From an uncultured Collinsella sp. (GTDB taxonomy: Bacteria > Actinomycetota > Coriobacteriia > Coriobacteriales > Coriobacteriaceae), in NCBI GenBank assembly GCA_900541745.1, contig UQLA01000002.1:124001-188000 (forward strand): a DNA stretch of 64,000 bases, written 5' to 3'. Both the position numbers and the translations under genes were made by a program. This document shows, piece after piece, positions 25,677 to 33,857 of this stretch (positions are counted from its first letter, which is position 1; every line of letters starts with the position of its first letter). The notes beneath the pieces are model-generated. The model was not told where the DNA came from. It worked only from the letters and a program-made list of their open reading frames with translations, and searched no databases.

Positions 25677-26471
25677 ATGCTCGTTTATGTTCGCGGCGCC
25701 GGCGATATCGCCACGGGCGTCGCCGCTCGCTTGGTGCGCGCCGGCGTGTCGGTCGTTATGGCCGATATCGCGGTTCCCACGTGCATCCGCCGCACAATCA
25801 GTTTTTGCGAGGCCATTCACCTGGGCGAGGTCGAGGTTGAAGGCATTCGCGCTCGCTTGGCACAGACGCCGGCAGAGGCGCTTGCAATTACCGAGGCCGG
25901 AGACGTCGCCGTCGTGGTAGACCCCCAGGCCAAGATGCTCGGCGAGCTGAAACCCGCGGCTGTGGTCGACGCGATTTTGGCCAAGCGCAACCTGGGTACC
26001 ACGCGCGACATGGCGCCTGCCGTCATCGCCGTGGGGCCGGGCTTTACCGCGCCGGTCGATTGCGACGCCGTGGTCGAGACCATGCGTGGACATTTTCTCG
26101 GCCGTGTCATTACCCAAGGTTCGCCCCAGCCCAACACGGGCGTGCCGGGCATTATCGCCGGCTATGGCAAGGAGCGCGTTATCCACAGCCCCGCCGCCGG
26201 TGTGTTTCGGTCCGACCGCGCAATCGGCGACATCGTGAGCGCCGGAGATGTGATTGGCTACGCGGGCGATACGCCCATGTACACGCAGATCGATGGCTGT
26301 CTGCGCGGGCTTTTGGCGAACGGCGTGCAGGTGACTGAGGGCTTTAAGTGCGCCGATGTCGATCCGCGCGTCGATGCCAGCTATATCAACTACATTTCGG
26401 ACAAGGCGACGTCGGTCGGCGGCGGCGTGCTCGAGGCGCTCGCCATGCTCACCGATGTCTTTAGAGGATAG
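25677..26471 (+). CDS. yqeB: YqeB, selenium-dependent molybdenum hydroxylase system protein
   Basis: The 264-residue protein has a Rossmann-like N-terminus (VYVRGAGDIATGVAARLVRAG) and a conserved GPGFTA...CDAVVETMRGHFLGRVI region found in the EF2563/YqeB family. It is universally linked with selenium-dependent xanthine dehydrogenases and is thought to help mature their cofactor. The ATG at 25677 follows GGGAGGTG and is preferred over a start 19 codons upstream. The xdhC-family gene starts nine bases after its stop. Confidence 0.88.
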   Translation: MLVYVRGAGDIATGVAARLVRAGVSVVMADIAVPTCIRRTISFCEAIHLGEVEVEGIRARLAQTPAEALAITEAGDVAVVVDPQAKMLGELKPAAVVDAILAKRNLGTTRDMAPAVIAVGPGFTAPVDCDAVVETMRGHFLGRVITQGSPQPNTGVPGIIAGYGKERVIHSPAAGVFRSDRAIGDIVSAGDVIGYAGDTPMYTQIDGCLRGLLANGVQVTEGFKCADVDPRVDASYINYISDKATSVGGGVLEALAMLTDVFRG

Positions 26472-26480
26472 AAGGCGGCA

Positions 26481-27524
26481 ATGGAAAAGCTCGATGTTGT
26501 GAATGCGGCGCTTGCCGCTCTGCGTGCTGGCGAGACGTGCGAACTCGTGGTCGTGGCCGGCACGGCAGGGTCATCGCCGCGCGGCGTGGGCGCCTGGATG
26601 GCCGTCTTTGCCGATGGCAGCCAAGCGGGTACCATCGGCGGCGGCAAGATCGAGCTCTTTGCGCTGGACGAGGCGCGCGAGCTCCTGAGCGCGGGACAGT
26701 CGCGTCTGGTCCGCTACACCATGGGCGGCGAGAACTCCGATACCGGCATGATCTGCGGCGGAGCCATCTGCCTGTGCTACCTGCATCTGGATGCGACTCA
26801 GGCGCCGTTGTTCCAGGAAATCGCCGACGTCTTGGCCTATCGGCGCATCGGCGACTTCGTCATTGACTTTGAGCCGTTTGTCATCCAGGCCCTCGAGGGC
26901 GATGTGGCCGAGTACCATGGCGAGGCATCGCGCCATACCATTGCCGGCTGCCCCGGGCTTTCGCTGGTGGAGGAGGGGAGTAAGGTCACCTACACCAACG
27001 CGGCCTCCGAGATTCCCGCGGCGCACATTGAGACGCTCTGCCCCGAGGGCCTGACCTACATCTTTGGCTGCGGACATGTGGGCGCTGCGACGGCGCGCGT
27101 GCTCACGGCGGCGGGCTTTGCCGTCGTGGCGTGCGACGACCGCCCCGGCACGCTGACCCCCGATTGGGTGCCCGGTGTCTACGATCGTCGCCTGGTCGAT
27201 TACAAGAACCTAAGCAAGCAGTGCCCCATCGGCCCGCGCGACCTGGTGGTCGTCGCCACGGCGGGTCACAAGTCCGATATCGACGTGGTGATCCAGGCCA
27301 TGCGCGCCAAGCCTGCCTATCTGGGCTGCTTGGGCTCGCGCCGCAAGACGGCCTTTGTGCGCGCCCGCCTGGAGCAGGAGGGCTTTACGCAGGAGCAAAT
27401 CGACGAGCTGCACCTGCCGATCGGTGTTGCCATCGAGGCCGAAGACCCCGAGGAGATCGCCATCTCCATCGCCGCCGAAATGATCCATCTGCGCCGCACC
27501 AAACTCGTCCCCCGCAAGCGCTAG
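26481..27524 (+). CDS. XdhC/CoxI-family cofactor maturation protein
   Basis: The 347-residue protein has an XdhC_CoxI N-terminal domain (VVVAGTAGSSPRGVGAWM, then GTIGGGKIE). Its C-terminal Rossmann XdhC_C domain reads IFGCGHVGAATARVLTAAGF, with ATAGHKSDIDV and YLGCLGSRRK. XdhC proteins bind the molybdenum cofactor and add the sulfido ligand before insertion into xanthine dehydrogenase; here the added ligand may be selenium. It is translationally close to yqeB. Confidence 0.9.
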   Translation: MEKLDVVNAALAALRAGETCELVVVAGTAGSSPRGVGAWMAVFADGSQAGTIGGGKIELFALDEARELLSAGQSRLVRYTMGGENSDTGMICGGAICLCYLHLDATQAPLFQEIADVLAYRRIGDFVIDFEPFVIQALEGDVAEYHGEASRHTIAGCPGLSLVEEGSKVTYTNAASEIPAAHIETLCPEGLTYIFGCGHVGAATARVLTAAGFAVVACDDRPGTLTPDWVPGVYDRRLVDYKNLSKQCPIGPRDLVVVATAGHKSDIDVVIQAMRAKPAYLGCLGSRRKTAFVRARLEQEGFTQEQIDELHLPIGVAIEAEDPEEIAISIAAEMIHLRRTKLVPRKR

Positions 27525-27540
27525 CCCCGTCCCCATCAAT

Positions 27541-27608
27541 AAGTTGCGGTGAAATAGTCCCTAGATAAGCCTGACGGGCGGTCAGCCAGGAACTATTTCA
27601 CCGCAACT
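27541..27608. repeat. AGTTGCGGTG palindrome, copy 2
   Basis: The arms read AAGTTGCGGTGAAATAGTCC and its near complement at the right end, TATTTCACCGCAACT. This is the same element as at 24749, and it lies 16 bp after the xdhC-family stop codon. Confidence 0.85.
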
Positions 27609-27611
27609 GCT

Positions 27612-27700
27612 GTTTGACCCCGGGGATGCAGGATTGCGGGTCAAAATGCTACCTGTGTCATATGCCCTATAATGTCCGCCCGTTGGGCGGCATAGGGCCA
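27612..27700 (+). promoter_or_regulatory. structured 5' leader of the purine permease gene
   Basis: Two successive hairpins lie between the palindrome and the permease ribosome-binding site: TTTGACCC/GGGTCAAA (27613-27620, 27638-27645) and CCCTAT...ATAGGG with a CCGCCC/GGGCGG inner stem (27665-27697). An outer pairing CATATGCCCT with AGGGTATG would reach into the site before GGGAGG. This arrangement could regulate translation. I cannot match it with confidence to a known purine or xanthine riboswitch consensus. Confidence 0.4.
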
Positions 27701-27724
27701 CTGTCTAGGGTATGGGAGGCGCAA

Positions 27725-29038
27725 ATGGCAGAGTCGGCAGCAGGGGATGCCCTGTTCGAGCGTACGGGAAAAGTTTCGTTTGTGCAGGTATTGCCCCATG
27801 CATTGCAACATGTGTTGGCGGCATTCGCGGGTATCGTCACGCCCGCCATCATCATCGCGTCGGTCTGCGGCTTTACCCCTCAGGAGGAGGCCGCCGTCAT
27901 CCAAGCGTCACTCGTCCTTTCGGCGCTCGACATTTTCCTTCAACAGTTCCCCATAAAGGGCGTCGTCGGTTCGGGCCTGCCCATCGTGATGGGCGCGAGC
28001 TTCACCTTCGTGCCGGCGCTCAAGGCGGTCGGTCTCGAGCTTGGCTTTGAGGCCGTGCTGGGCGCCCAGGTAATCGGCGGCGCGCTCGTCGTGCTCTTCG
28101 GCCTGCTGTTTAGGCGCGTGAGTTTTCTGTTCCCGGCCCCGGTGCTCGGCACCGTCATCTTTGTCATTGGCTTGTCGCTGTGCCCGGTGGCAGTTGCCTC
28201 CATGGCGGGCGGGGAGGGCACTGCAGATTTTGGCAGCGTCACCAACTGGGCCGTCGCGCTCGTGACGTTTGTCGTCACCTTTATGGCTGGCAACTACGGC
28301 AAGGGCGCGCTTAGGCTGGGCAGCATCCTGGCTGGTATCTGCGCGGGCTTTGTTTTGGCTGCGGTGTTGGGCATGGTCGATTTCTCGGCCATCGCGACTG
28401 CCAGCTGGTTCGCCCCGCCGGCCCTGGGCGCCCATCGCCTGGTGTTCGACCCGGCTGCGTGCGCCGTCGTGGGCGTTGTCGCCATTGTCAACGCCGTGCA
28501 GGTCATGGGCGAGTTTGCCGCCGTGTCATCCGCTGCGCTCGATACCCCTGCGACCGATAGCCAGATCTCGGGTGGCCTGATCGCCAACGGCCTGGTCGGT
28601 ATGCTGTCGGGCTTTTTGGGCGGCGTCCCCACAGCAACCTTTGGTCAGAATGTGGGCATTATCGCCGAGAACAAGGTCGTCAACCGTATGGTCTTTACGC
28701 TCGCCGCCGCCATCTTACTCATCGCTGGACTGCTGCCCAAGTGCGCGGCAGTGCTCACGTCCATTCCGCAGCCAGTAATCGGCGGCGCCACGATCGGCGT
28801 GTTCGCTACCATCGGCATGAACGGTGTGGTCATGTTTGCCCGCCACGGCCTGTCTCAGCGCGATACCACGCTCATGGGTCTGTCTATCGCCTTTGGCACG
28901 GGCATTGAGCGCACGGCCGGCGCACTTGCCGGCGCTGGATTCCCCGCATGGGTCGGCACCGTCTTTGGTGGATCCTCTATTGCCGTCGCCGCACTTGTCG
29001 CCGTCGTCCTCAACCTGGTCCTGCCTCGCCAAAAATAA
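27725..29038 (+). CDS. NCS2-family xanthine/uracil permease
   Basis: The 437-residue protein has about 12-14 hydrophobic helices and the conserved nucleobase:cation symporter-2 features: a QHVLAAFAG start, the GLPIVMGASFTFVPAL segment and VPTATFGQNVG. It would import xanthine, urate or another purine for the dehydrogenase cluster. The ATG at 27725 follows GGGAGG; an upstream extension is not supported. The substrate is inferred from the neighbouring genes. Confidence 0.9.
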   Translation: MAESAAGDALFERTGKVSFVQVLPHALQHVLAAFAGIVTPAIIIASVCGFTPQEEAAVIQASLVLSALDIFLQQFPIKGVVGSGLPIVMGASFTFVPALKAVGLELGFEAVLGAQVIGGALVVLFGLLFRRVSFLFPAPVLGTVIFVIGLSLCPVAVASMAGGEGTADFGSVTNWAVALVTFVVTFMAGNYGKGALRLGSILAGICAGFVLAAVLGMVDFSAIATASWFAPPALGAHRLVFDPAACAVVGVVAIVNAVQVMGEFAAVSSAALDTPATDSQISGGLIANGLVGMLSGFLGGVPTATFGQNVGIIAENKVVNRMVFTLAAAILLIAGLLPKCAAVLTSIPQPVIGGATIGVFATIGMNGVVMFARHGLSQRDTTLMGLSIAFGTGIERTAGALAGAGFPAWVGTVFGGSSIAVAALVAVVLNLVLPRQK

Positions 29039-29050
29039 CGCTCCATATAT

Positions 29051-29119
29051 AAGTTGCGGTGAAATACGGACCGTTTAAGCCCGTTAAGCCATCAAACAGT
29101 CCCTATTTCACCGCAACTT
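29051..29119. repeat. AGTTGCGGTG palindrome, copy 3
   Basis: AAGTTGCGGTGAAATACGGA pairs with the CCCTATTTCACCGCAACTT arm. It lies 12 bp after the permease stop and shares most of its centre (GTTTAAGCC...GTTAAGCC) with copy 4. Confidence 0.85.
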
Positions 29120-29240
29120 AATTGGGGATGGCTGGATGCTGAGGCCTTACCCGGCAATGTTGCGCAACAACGTTTGGCAGTTCGCTCCTAGCATATGCTT
29201 AGAAGAGATTGCGCTCCGCCATGCACGTGGGCGCTCAAGC

Positions 29241-29261
29241 ATGCCCGTCTTGAACGGGCAT
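29241..29261 (+). other. hairpin in the leader of the zinc-ribbon protein gene
   Basis: ATGCCCGT and ACGGGCAT form an eight-base stem with a five-base loop, 20 bases upstream of the start codon and just before the GAGGGGGA ribosome-binding site. It may influence translation. Confidence 0.35.
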
Positions 29262-29280
29262 CGAACGAGGGGGAGCTTGG

Positions 29281-30477
29281 ATGTTCTGCCGAAACTGTGG
29301 ATCGAAAATCGAGGACGGAGCCCAGTTCTGCGCCGTATGCGGCGCATCCGTCGTACCAGATGATCAAGCGCAAACGGGAGGGGCGAACCCCTTGCCCGTT
29401 GATGCTGCAGCACCTATCGGGTCGCAGCAAGTCGACATGGCGGCCGAGGCTGCTGCGTCCAGCCCCAAGCGTTCCAAGAAGCCTTTCATCATCGCTGCCG
29501 TCGTGGTGGCGCTGCTCGCCGTGGGCGGCGGAGCCGGTTATTACTTTGGTATCTATGCACCCGAGCAGGCGCGCGAGGCTGCCGAGCAAGAGGCCCTCGC
29601 CGCAAAGCACGCCGTGCGGTTTACGGTCTCGGCCGAGGGTTGGGACACATCGGCTGGCGCGAGCAGGCTACCGCTGCACATCACCGGCAAGGAGGCGCGC
29701 GGCAAGAAGGTCGACGTCGTTCGCTATGTCGACAGTACGGGAGCGGGCGTCGAGCTCCGTTGCGGCAGCTATAAGGCCGAGGTCGCAGCCTCGCCCATTG
29801 CAGCCGACGGCACCATCTACGCCGTGCCGGGCAAAAAGATCGACGTCAAGGTTAGCAAGAAGCCGGAGGGAAAAAAGAGCATCGATGCCGGCAACGTTTC
29901 GCTCGCTTCGGTCGAGGCAACCGAGGTGACCGATGACGAGATTGCCGCCGCCAAGAAATACGCCGAGGAAGATGCAGGCGCCAAGAAGGCAGGCTTTTCC
30001 TTTGATGCCGACGCACTGGCACAGACCGCAACCAAACGTCGTGACGACGCCGTAGCCGACAAACAAGCCGAGGAAGAGGCCAAGCGCCAGGCAGAAGAGG
30101 CAAGACAGGCAAGAACCATCGATACGGACTACTTCACTATGGTTCTTCCCGACTGGTTCCCTATTGATGATTACGAGGTCACCGAAAGTCAGGCATCCGG
30201 CTCATTTGCCAAGTGGTTCAGGGTTCATAGGACCGGTGCGGATCAAGATGACCACTCCGCGGATTTTACCATTATCGTGCACGATAACAGCTTGGGTGGT
30301 TTCGGGCCTGTTTTCTTTAGAGATCTAGGGAAAACGTCGGAAGGTTACTCAGTTTGGCTTTCAGGTGGATCGGCCCATCCGGTAGAAGGCTCATACAAGC
30401 TCGAGGCAGACGATGCTTTCGGCATGCCAGTGGAAGACTACGCCAACATCCTCGCCTCCTGCATCACGCTCAAGTAA
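29281..30477 (+). CDS. zinc-ribbon membrane protein of unknown function
   Basis: The 398-residue protein begins with a zinc ribbon (C3, C6, C17, C20). After a linker comes one transmembrane helix (about residues 68-90, FIIAAVVVALLAVGGGAGYY) and a presumably extracellular part. That part includes a lysine/alanine-rich coiled-coil stretch (residues 215-280) and a final domain with TDYFTMVLPDWF. This layout is common for Coriobacteriia and Firmicutes proteins of the zinc_ribbon_2 type with unknown role. GAGGGGGA precedes the ATG. The gene stands alone between palindromes. Confidence 0.7.
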   Translation: MFCRNCGSKIEDGAQFCAVCGASVVPDDQAQTGGANPLPVDAAAPIGSQQVDMAAEAAASSPKRSKKPFIIAAVVVALLAVGGGAGYYFGIYAPEQAREAAEQEALAAKHAVRFTVSAEGWDTSAGASRLPLHITGKEARGKKVDVVRYVDSTGAGVELRCGSYKAEVAASPIAADGTIYAVPGKKIDVKVSKKPEGKKSIDAGNVSLASVEATEVTDDEIAAAKKYAEEDAGAKKAGFSFDADALAQTATKRRDDAVADKQAEEEAKRQAEEARQARTIDTDYFTMVLPDWFPIDDYEVTESQASGSFAKWFRVHRTGADQDDHSADFTIIVHDNSLGGFGPVFFRDLGKTSEGYSVWLSGGSAHPVEGSYKLEADDAFGMPVEDYANILASCITLK

Positions 30478-30525
30478 TCGGCACGCTCCAGCCAAAGCAA
30501 TCTCCCAAGAAACGAGGGACTCCAT

Positions 30526-30639
30526 CGAGAGTGGATTTTCTCCCACTTTTGGCCTGCATCTTGGCCAAAAGTGGGAGATTATCCACTCTCGTGTGTTGTG
30601 CGTCCGATAATCCACTCTCGTGCGTCCGATTATCCACTC
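30526..30639. repeat. CGAGAGTGGAT inverted repeat with two additional half copies
   Basis: Arms of 29 bases (30526-30554 and 30563-30591) pair with two mismatches. Two further ATCCACTCTCG blocks follow, ending near 30620 and 30639. The unit is unrelated to the other repeat families in the window. Confidence 0.7.
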
Positions 30640-30666
30640 TCGTTTCTCTATCACCATGGACCACCT

Positions 30667-30734
30667 AAGTTGCGGTGAAATACGGATTGTTTAAGCCTGT
30701 TAGGCCGCCAAACAGTCCCTATTTCACCGCAACT
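30667..30734. repeat. AGTTGCGGTG palindrome, copy 4
   Basis: AAGTTGCGGTGAAATACGGA and the TATTTCACCGCAACT arm enclose the same centre as copy 3 with a few changes. It separates the CGAGAGTGG repeats from the ribosomal promoter. Confidence 0.85.
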
Positions 30735-30795
30735 GCTTTTTAGGACCCATTTGTGCGGGGGAGTTGTGGAGTTGTGCAGGCAGACGAGGTTTTTC

Positions 30796-30824
30796 TGGAA
30801 ATACGCACCCAATGCGCGTATAGT
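30796..30824 (+). promoter_or_regulatory. promoter of the rplE-led ribosomal operon
   Basis: TGGAAA (30796-30801) and TATAGT (30819-30824) are separated by exactly 17 bp, 138 bases before rplE. Such a promoter directly upstream of rplE fits an operon that starts at this gene. Confidence 0.55.
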
Positions 30825-30961
30825 ACCGATTGTTTTGTCGGCTCCTGCTGCGTCGAGTCCAAACCGCGAAATGCCATGAGCGGCGCGGATGCAGCCAGGA
30901 GGCACGAGGACAACCCATCGTGGCCACGCCCCGTGCTTAAAACCCCAAGAAGGAGTGAACA

Positions 30962-31519
30962 ATGGCAGAAGAGAAGTATGTGCCGCGTCTGAAGACCAAG
31001 TACAACAACGAGGTCAAGCAGCAGCTTCAGGACAAGTTCCAGTACGAGAACGTCATGATGATCCCCAAGTTTGAGAAGATCGTCGTGAACATGGGTGTCG
31101 GCGAGGCCGCTACCGATTCCAAGGCCATCGACGGTGCCGTGCGCGACCTGCGCGCCATCACCGGCCAGCAGCCGATGATCACCCGTGCCCGCAAGTCCAT
31201 CGCTACCTTCCGCCTGCGCGCTGGTATGCCGATCGGCTGCAAGGTTACCCTGCGTGGCGACCGTATGTGGGAGTTCTTCGATCGTCTGACCTCCGTCGCG
31301 ATCCCCCGTATCCGCGACTTCCGCGGCATCTCCGCCAAGAGCTTCGACGGCCGTGGTAACTTCTCCATGGGCGTCACCGAGCAGCTCATCTTCCCCGAGA
31401 TCGACTTCGATTCCGTCGATCACCAGCGTGGTATGGACATCACTTTCGTGACCACCGCCAATACCGATGAGGAGGCCAAGGCCCTTCTGGACGCCTTCGG
31501 TTTCCCGTTCAAGAAATAG
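30962..31519 (+). CDS. rplE: 50S ribosomal protein L5
   Basis: The 185-residue protein matches L5 throughout, including KIVVNMGVGEA and GRGNFSMGVTEQLIFPEI. It binds 5S rRNA and the P-site tRNA. AAGGAG lies before the ATG. In most bacteria rplE follows rplN and rplX; neither is upstream here, so this is the first gene of the unit. A GC-rich hairpin at about 31529-31566 separates it from rpsN. Confidence 0.97.
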   Translation: MAEEKYVPRLKTKYNNEVKQQLQDKFQYENVMMIPKFEKIVVNMGVGEAATDSKAIDGAVRDLRAITGQQPMITRARKSIATFRLRAGMPIGCKVTLRGDRMWEFFDRLTSVAIPRIRDFRGISAKSFDGRGNFSMGVTEQLIFPEIDFDSVDHQRGMDITFVTTANTDEEAKALLDAFGFPFKK

Positions 31520-31598
31520 GTTCACCTGCCCTAAAAGCGCCGTTCCCACAAGGGGGCGGCGTTTGGGGCGAACAATACTCTATGTGAGGAGGATATAA

Positions 31599-31784
31599 GT
31601 GGCTAAGACATCGATGATCGTCAAGTGCAATCGCAAGCAGAAGTTCTCTACTCGTGAGTACACGCGCTGCCAGCGCTGCGGCCGTCCGCACTCTGTGTAC
31701 CGCAAGTTCGGCCTGTGCCGTGTCTGCTTCCGTGAGCTTGCACTCAAGGGCGAGCTTCCCGGCGTTAAGAAGGCCAGCTGGTAA
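31599..31784 (+). CDS. rpsN: 30S ribosomal protein S14 type Z
   Basis: The 61-residue S14 carries the zinc ligands in CQRCGRPHSVYRKFGLCRVC, marking the short zinc-binding type. The GTG start follows GAGGAGG. It helps assemble the 30S head and sits in the usual L5-S14-S8 order. Confidence 0.97.
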   Translation: MAKTSMIVKCNRKQKFSTREYTRCQRCGRPHSVYRKFGLCRVCFRELALKGELPGVKKASW

Positions 31785-31903
31785 GTCACTACCAGCGTTT
31801 CAAGCATCCTTTTGGAACAGGGAAAACGCGCTAGTTAGGCTTTGCCGTTAAGGGCGGCGAAGAACCAAGAGCACGTGTTCATCAAGAACGAAGGAGAATC
31901 TGT

Positions 31904-32302
31904 ATGAACCTTACAGACCCGATCGCAGATATGCTTACGCGCATCCGTAACGCTAACTCTGTGAACAAGGCCACGGTCTCCATGCCGAGCAGCAAGAAGC
32001 TCGTCGAGATCGCTCGTGTTCTGCACGAGGAGGGCTACATCGAGGGCTACGATGTCGAGGACACCGTTCCCCAGAAGACTCTGCACATCACGCTTAAGTA
32101 TGGTCCCAAGAAGGCTAAGGTCATCAACGGCATCCGCCGCATTTCCAAGCCGGGCCTGCGTAAGTACACCGGCGTTGCTGACATGCCCCGCGTCCGCGGT
32201 GGCCTTGGTACCGCCATTATTTCCACCAGCCATGGCGTCATGACCGACCGCGATGCTCGCAAGCACAACGTCGGCGGCGAGATCATCGCTTACGTCTGGT
32301 AA
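31904..32302 (+). CDS. rpsH: 30S ribosomal protein S8
   Basis: The 132-residue product has the S8 N-terminus TDPIADMLTRIRNA and the C-terminal STSHGVMTDRDARKHNVGGEI motif. S8 binds 16S rRNA centrally and in many bacteria represses the spc operon. AAGGAG precedes the ATG. Confidence 0.97.
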   Translation: MNLTDPIADMLTRIRNANSVNKATVSMPSSKKLVEIARVLHEEGYIEGYDVEDTVPQKTLHITLKYGPKKAKVINGIRRISKPGLRKYTGVADMPRVRGGLGTAIISTSHGVMTDRDARKHNVGGEIIAYVW

Positions 32303-32335
32303 TTCGCTCGGTAGGTAGAAGGAAAGGAGATCACC

Positions 32336-32872
32336 GTGTCTCGTATCGGTAATAAGCCTGTCCAGATTCCCGCCGGAGTCGAAGTGGCAGTCAACGGCAA
32401 CAACGTTGTCGTCAAGGGCCCCAAGGGCCAGCTCGAGCTCGATGTCTTTGAGAAGCTCGCTATCAACGTCGAGGACAACGTCCTCACCGTTTCCCGTCCC
32501 GACGACGAGCGTGAGACCCGTGCCCGCCACGGCCTCACCCGCGCTCTCATCCACAACATGGTTGTTGGCGTTTCCGAGGGCTTCGAGAAGAAGCTCGAGC
32601 TCGCCGGCGTCGGTTACCGCGTGCAGCAGAAGGGCAAGAACCTCGAGTTCTCCCTGGGCTTCTCGCACCCCGTGATCGTCGAGGCTCCCGAGGGCATCAC
32701 CTTCGAGGTTCCCGATAACACCCACGTGAACGTCAAGGGTATCAACAAGCAGCAGGTCGGTCAGATCGCCGCTGAGATCCGCGGTCATCGTCCTCCCGAG
32801 CCTTACAAGGGCAAGGGTATCCACTATGTTGGCGAGCACATCCGCCGCAAGCTGGGTAAGGCCGCCAAGTAG
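32336..32872 (+). CDS. rplF: 50S ribosomal protein L6
   Basis: The 178-residue protein starts SRIGNKPVQIPAGV and ends with the L6 signature PEPYKGKGIHYVGEHIRRKLGK. It has two related halves as in the family and binds near the sarcin-ricin loop. The GTG start follows AAAGGAGA. Confidence 0.97.
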   Translation: MSRIGNKPVQIPAGVEVAVNGNNVVVKGPKGQLELDVFEKLAINVEDNVLTVSRPDDERETRARHGLTRALIHNMVVGVSEGFEKKLELAGVGYRVQQKGKNLEFSLGFSHPVIVEAPEGITFEVPDNTHVNVKGINKQQVGQIAAEIRGHRPPEPYKGKGIHYVGEHIRRKLGKAAK

Positions 32873-32947
32873 TCGTAACCGACTCACTCGCATAAGACCA
32901 GCACCCCGTCAGGTGCTGGCAAGATCAACCTTTTTAGGAGTTTACGT

Positions 32948-33316
32948 ATGAACAAGCATAAGGCGAAGCTGGAAGGCCTCAAGCGTCGTCAGCGTCGTGT
33001 TCGCGGCAAGGTCTCGGGTACCGCCGAGCGTCCGCGTCTTCGCGTGACCCGTACTAACGCCAACATCTATGCCCAGATCATCGACGACAGCAAGGGCTCC
33101 AGCCTGACGCTCGTCTCTGCCTCGACCCTCGAGGCCGAGTTCAAGGGCACCCACACCTCGAACAAGGAGGCTGCGGAGAAGGTCGGTCAGCTCGTTGGCA
33201 AGCGCGCCATCGAGGCCGGCATCACCAAGGTCGCCTTCGATCGCGGTGGCCGTATCTACCATGGCCGCGTCAAGGCCCTCGCCGACGGTGCTCGTGCCGC
33301 CGGTCTCGAGTTCTAG
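32948..33316 (+). CDS. rplR: 50S ribosomal protein L18
   Basis: The 122-residue protein has the L18 core RPRLRVTRTNANIYAQIIDD and ends in VKALADGARAAGLEF. It attaches 5S rRNA to the large subunit together with L5. TTAGGAG precedes the ATG. Confidence 0.97.
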   Translation: MNKHKAKLEGLKRRQRRVRGKVSGTAERPRLRVTRTNANIYAQIIDDSKGSSLTLVSASTLEAEFKGTHTSNKEAAEKVGQLVGKRAIEAGITKVAFDRGGRIYHGRVKALADGARAAGLEF

Positions 33317-33330
33317 GAGGTATGTAGCAC

Positions 33331-33855
33331 ATGGCTCGTAATCAGAAGCAGCAGCGCGAGGCCTCCGAGTTCGAGGAGCGCGTCGTTTACATCAACCGCG
33401 TGTCGAAGACCGTCAAGGGTGGTCGTCGCATGAGCCTCGTCGCTCTCGTCGTCGTTGGCGACGGCAAGGGCAACGTCGGCGTTGGCATGGGCAAGTCCGC
33501 TGAGGTGCCCCTGGCCATCTCCAAGGCGTCTCTCGATGCCAAGAAGAACATGTTCCACGTGCCGGTGACCGATCAGGGCACCATCCCGCACGAGGTTCTC
33601 GGTCACTTTGGTGCTGGCCGCATCATCATCAAGCCCGCTGTCGAGGGTACCGGCGTTATCGCCGGCGGCGCCGTGCGTCCCCTCTTTGAGCTTGCTGGCA
33701 TCAAGAACGTCCTGTCCAAGTCCCTCGGTACCGACAACGGCCTCAACATCATCAAGGCTGCCGTCGAGGGCCTCAAGGAGCTCTCCAGCCCTGAGGACGT
33801 CGCGGCTCGTCGTGGCCTGACGGTCTCCGAGATGTTCGTCGGTAAGGAGAACTAA
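33331..33855 (+). CDS. rpsE: 30S ribosomal protein S5
   Basis: The 174-residue protein contains the S5 double-stranded RNA-binding domain (EERVVYINRVSKTVKGGRRM) and the C-terminal GTGVIAGGAVR region. It supports decoding accuracy. It starts 14 bases after rplR, behind GGAGGT. Confidence 0.97.
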   Translation: MARNQKQQREASEFEERVVYINRVSKTVKGGRRMSLVALVVVGDGKGNVGVGMGKSAEVPLAISKASLDAKKNMFHVPVTDQGTIPHEVLGHFGAGRIIIKPAVEGTGVIAGGAVRPLFELAGIKNVLSKSLGTDNGLNIIKAAVEGLKELSSPEDVAARRGLTVSEMFVGKEN

Positions 33856-33857
33856 GC

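Larger units (their letters stand above)
30478..30961. other. intergenic region: CGAGAGTGG repeats, palindrome and rplE promoter
   Basis: No gene is supported. The region holds a long inverted repeat at 30526-30591, two extra half-copies, the fourth AGTTGCGGTG palindrome at 30667-30734 and the promoter at 30796-30824. The leader downstream of the promoter is about 130 bases and ends in an AAGGAG site. Confidence 0.6.
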
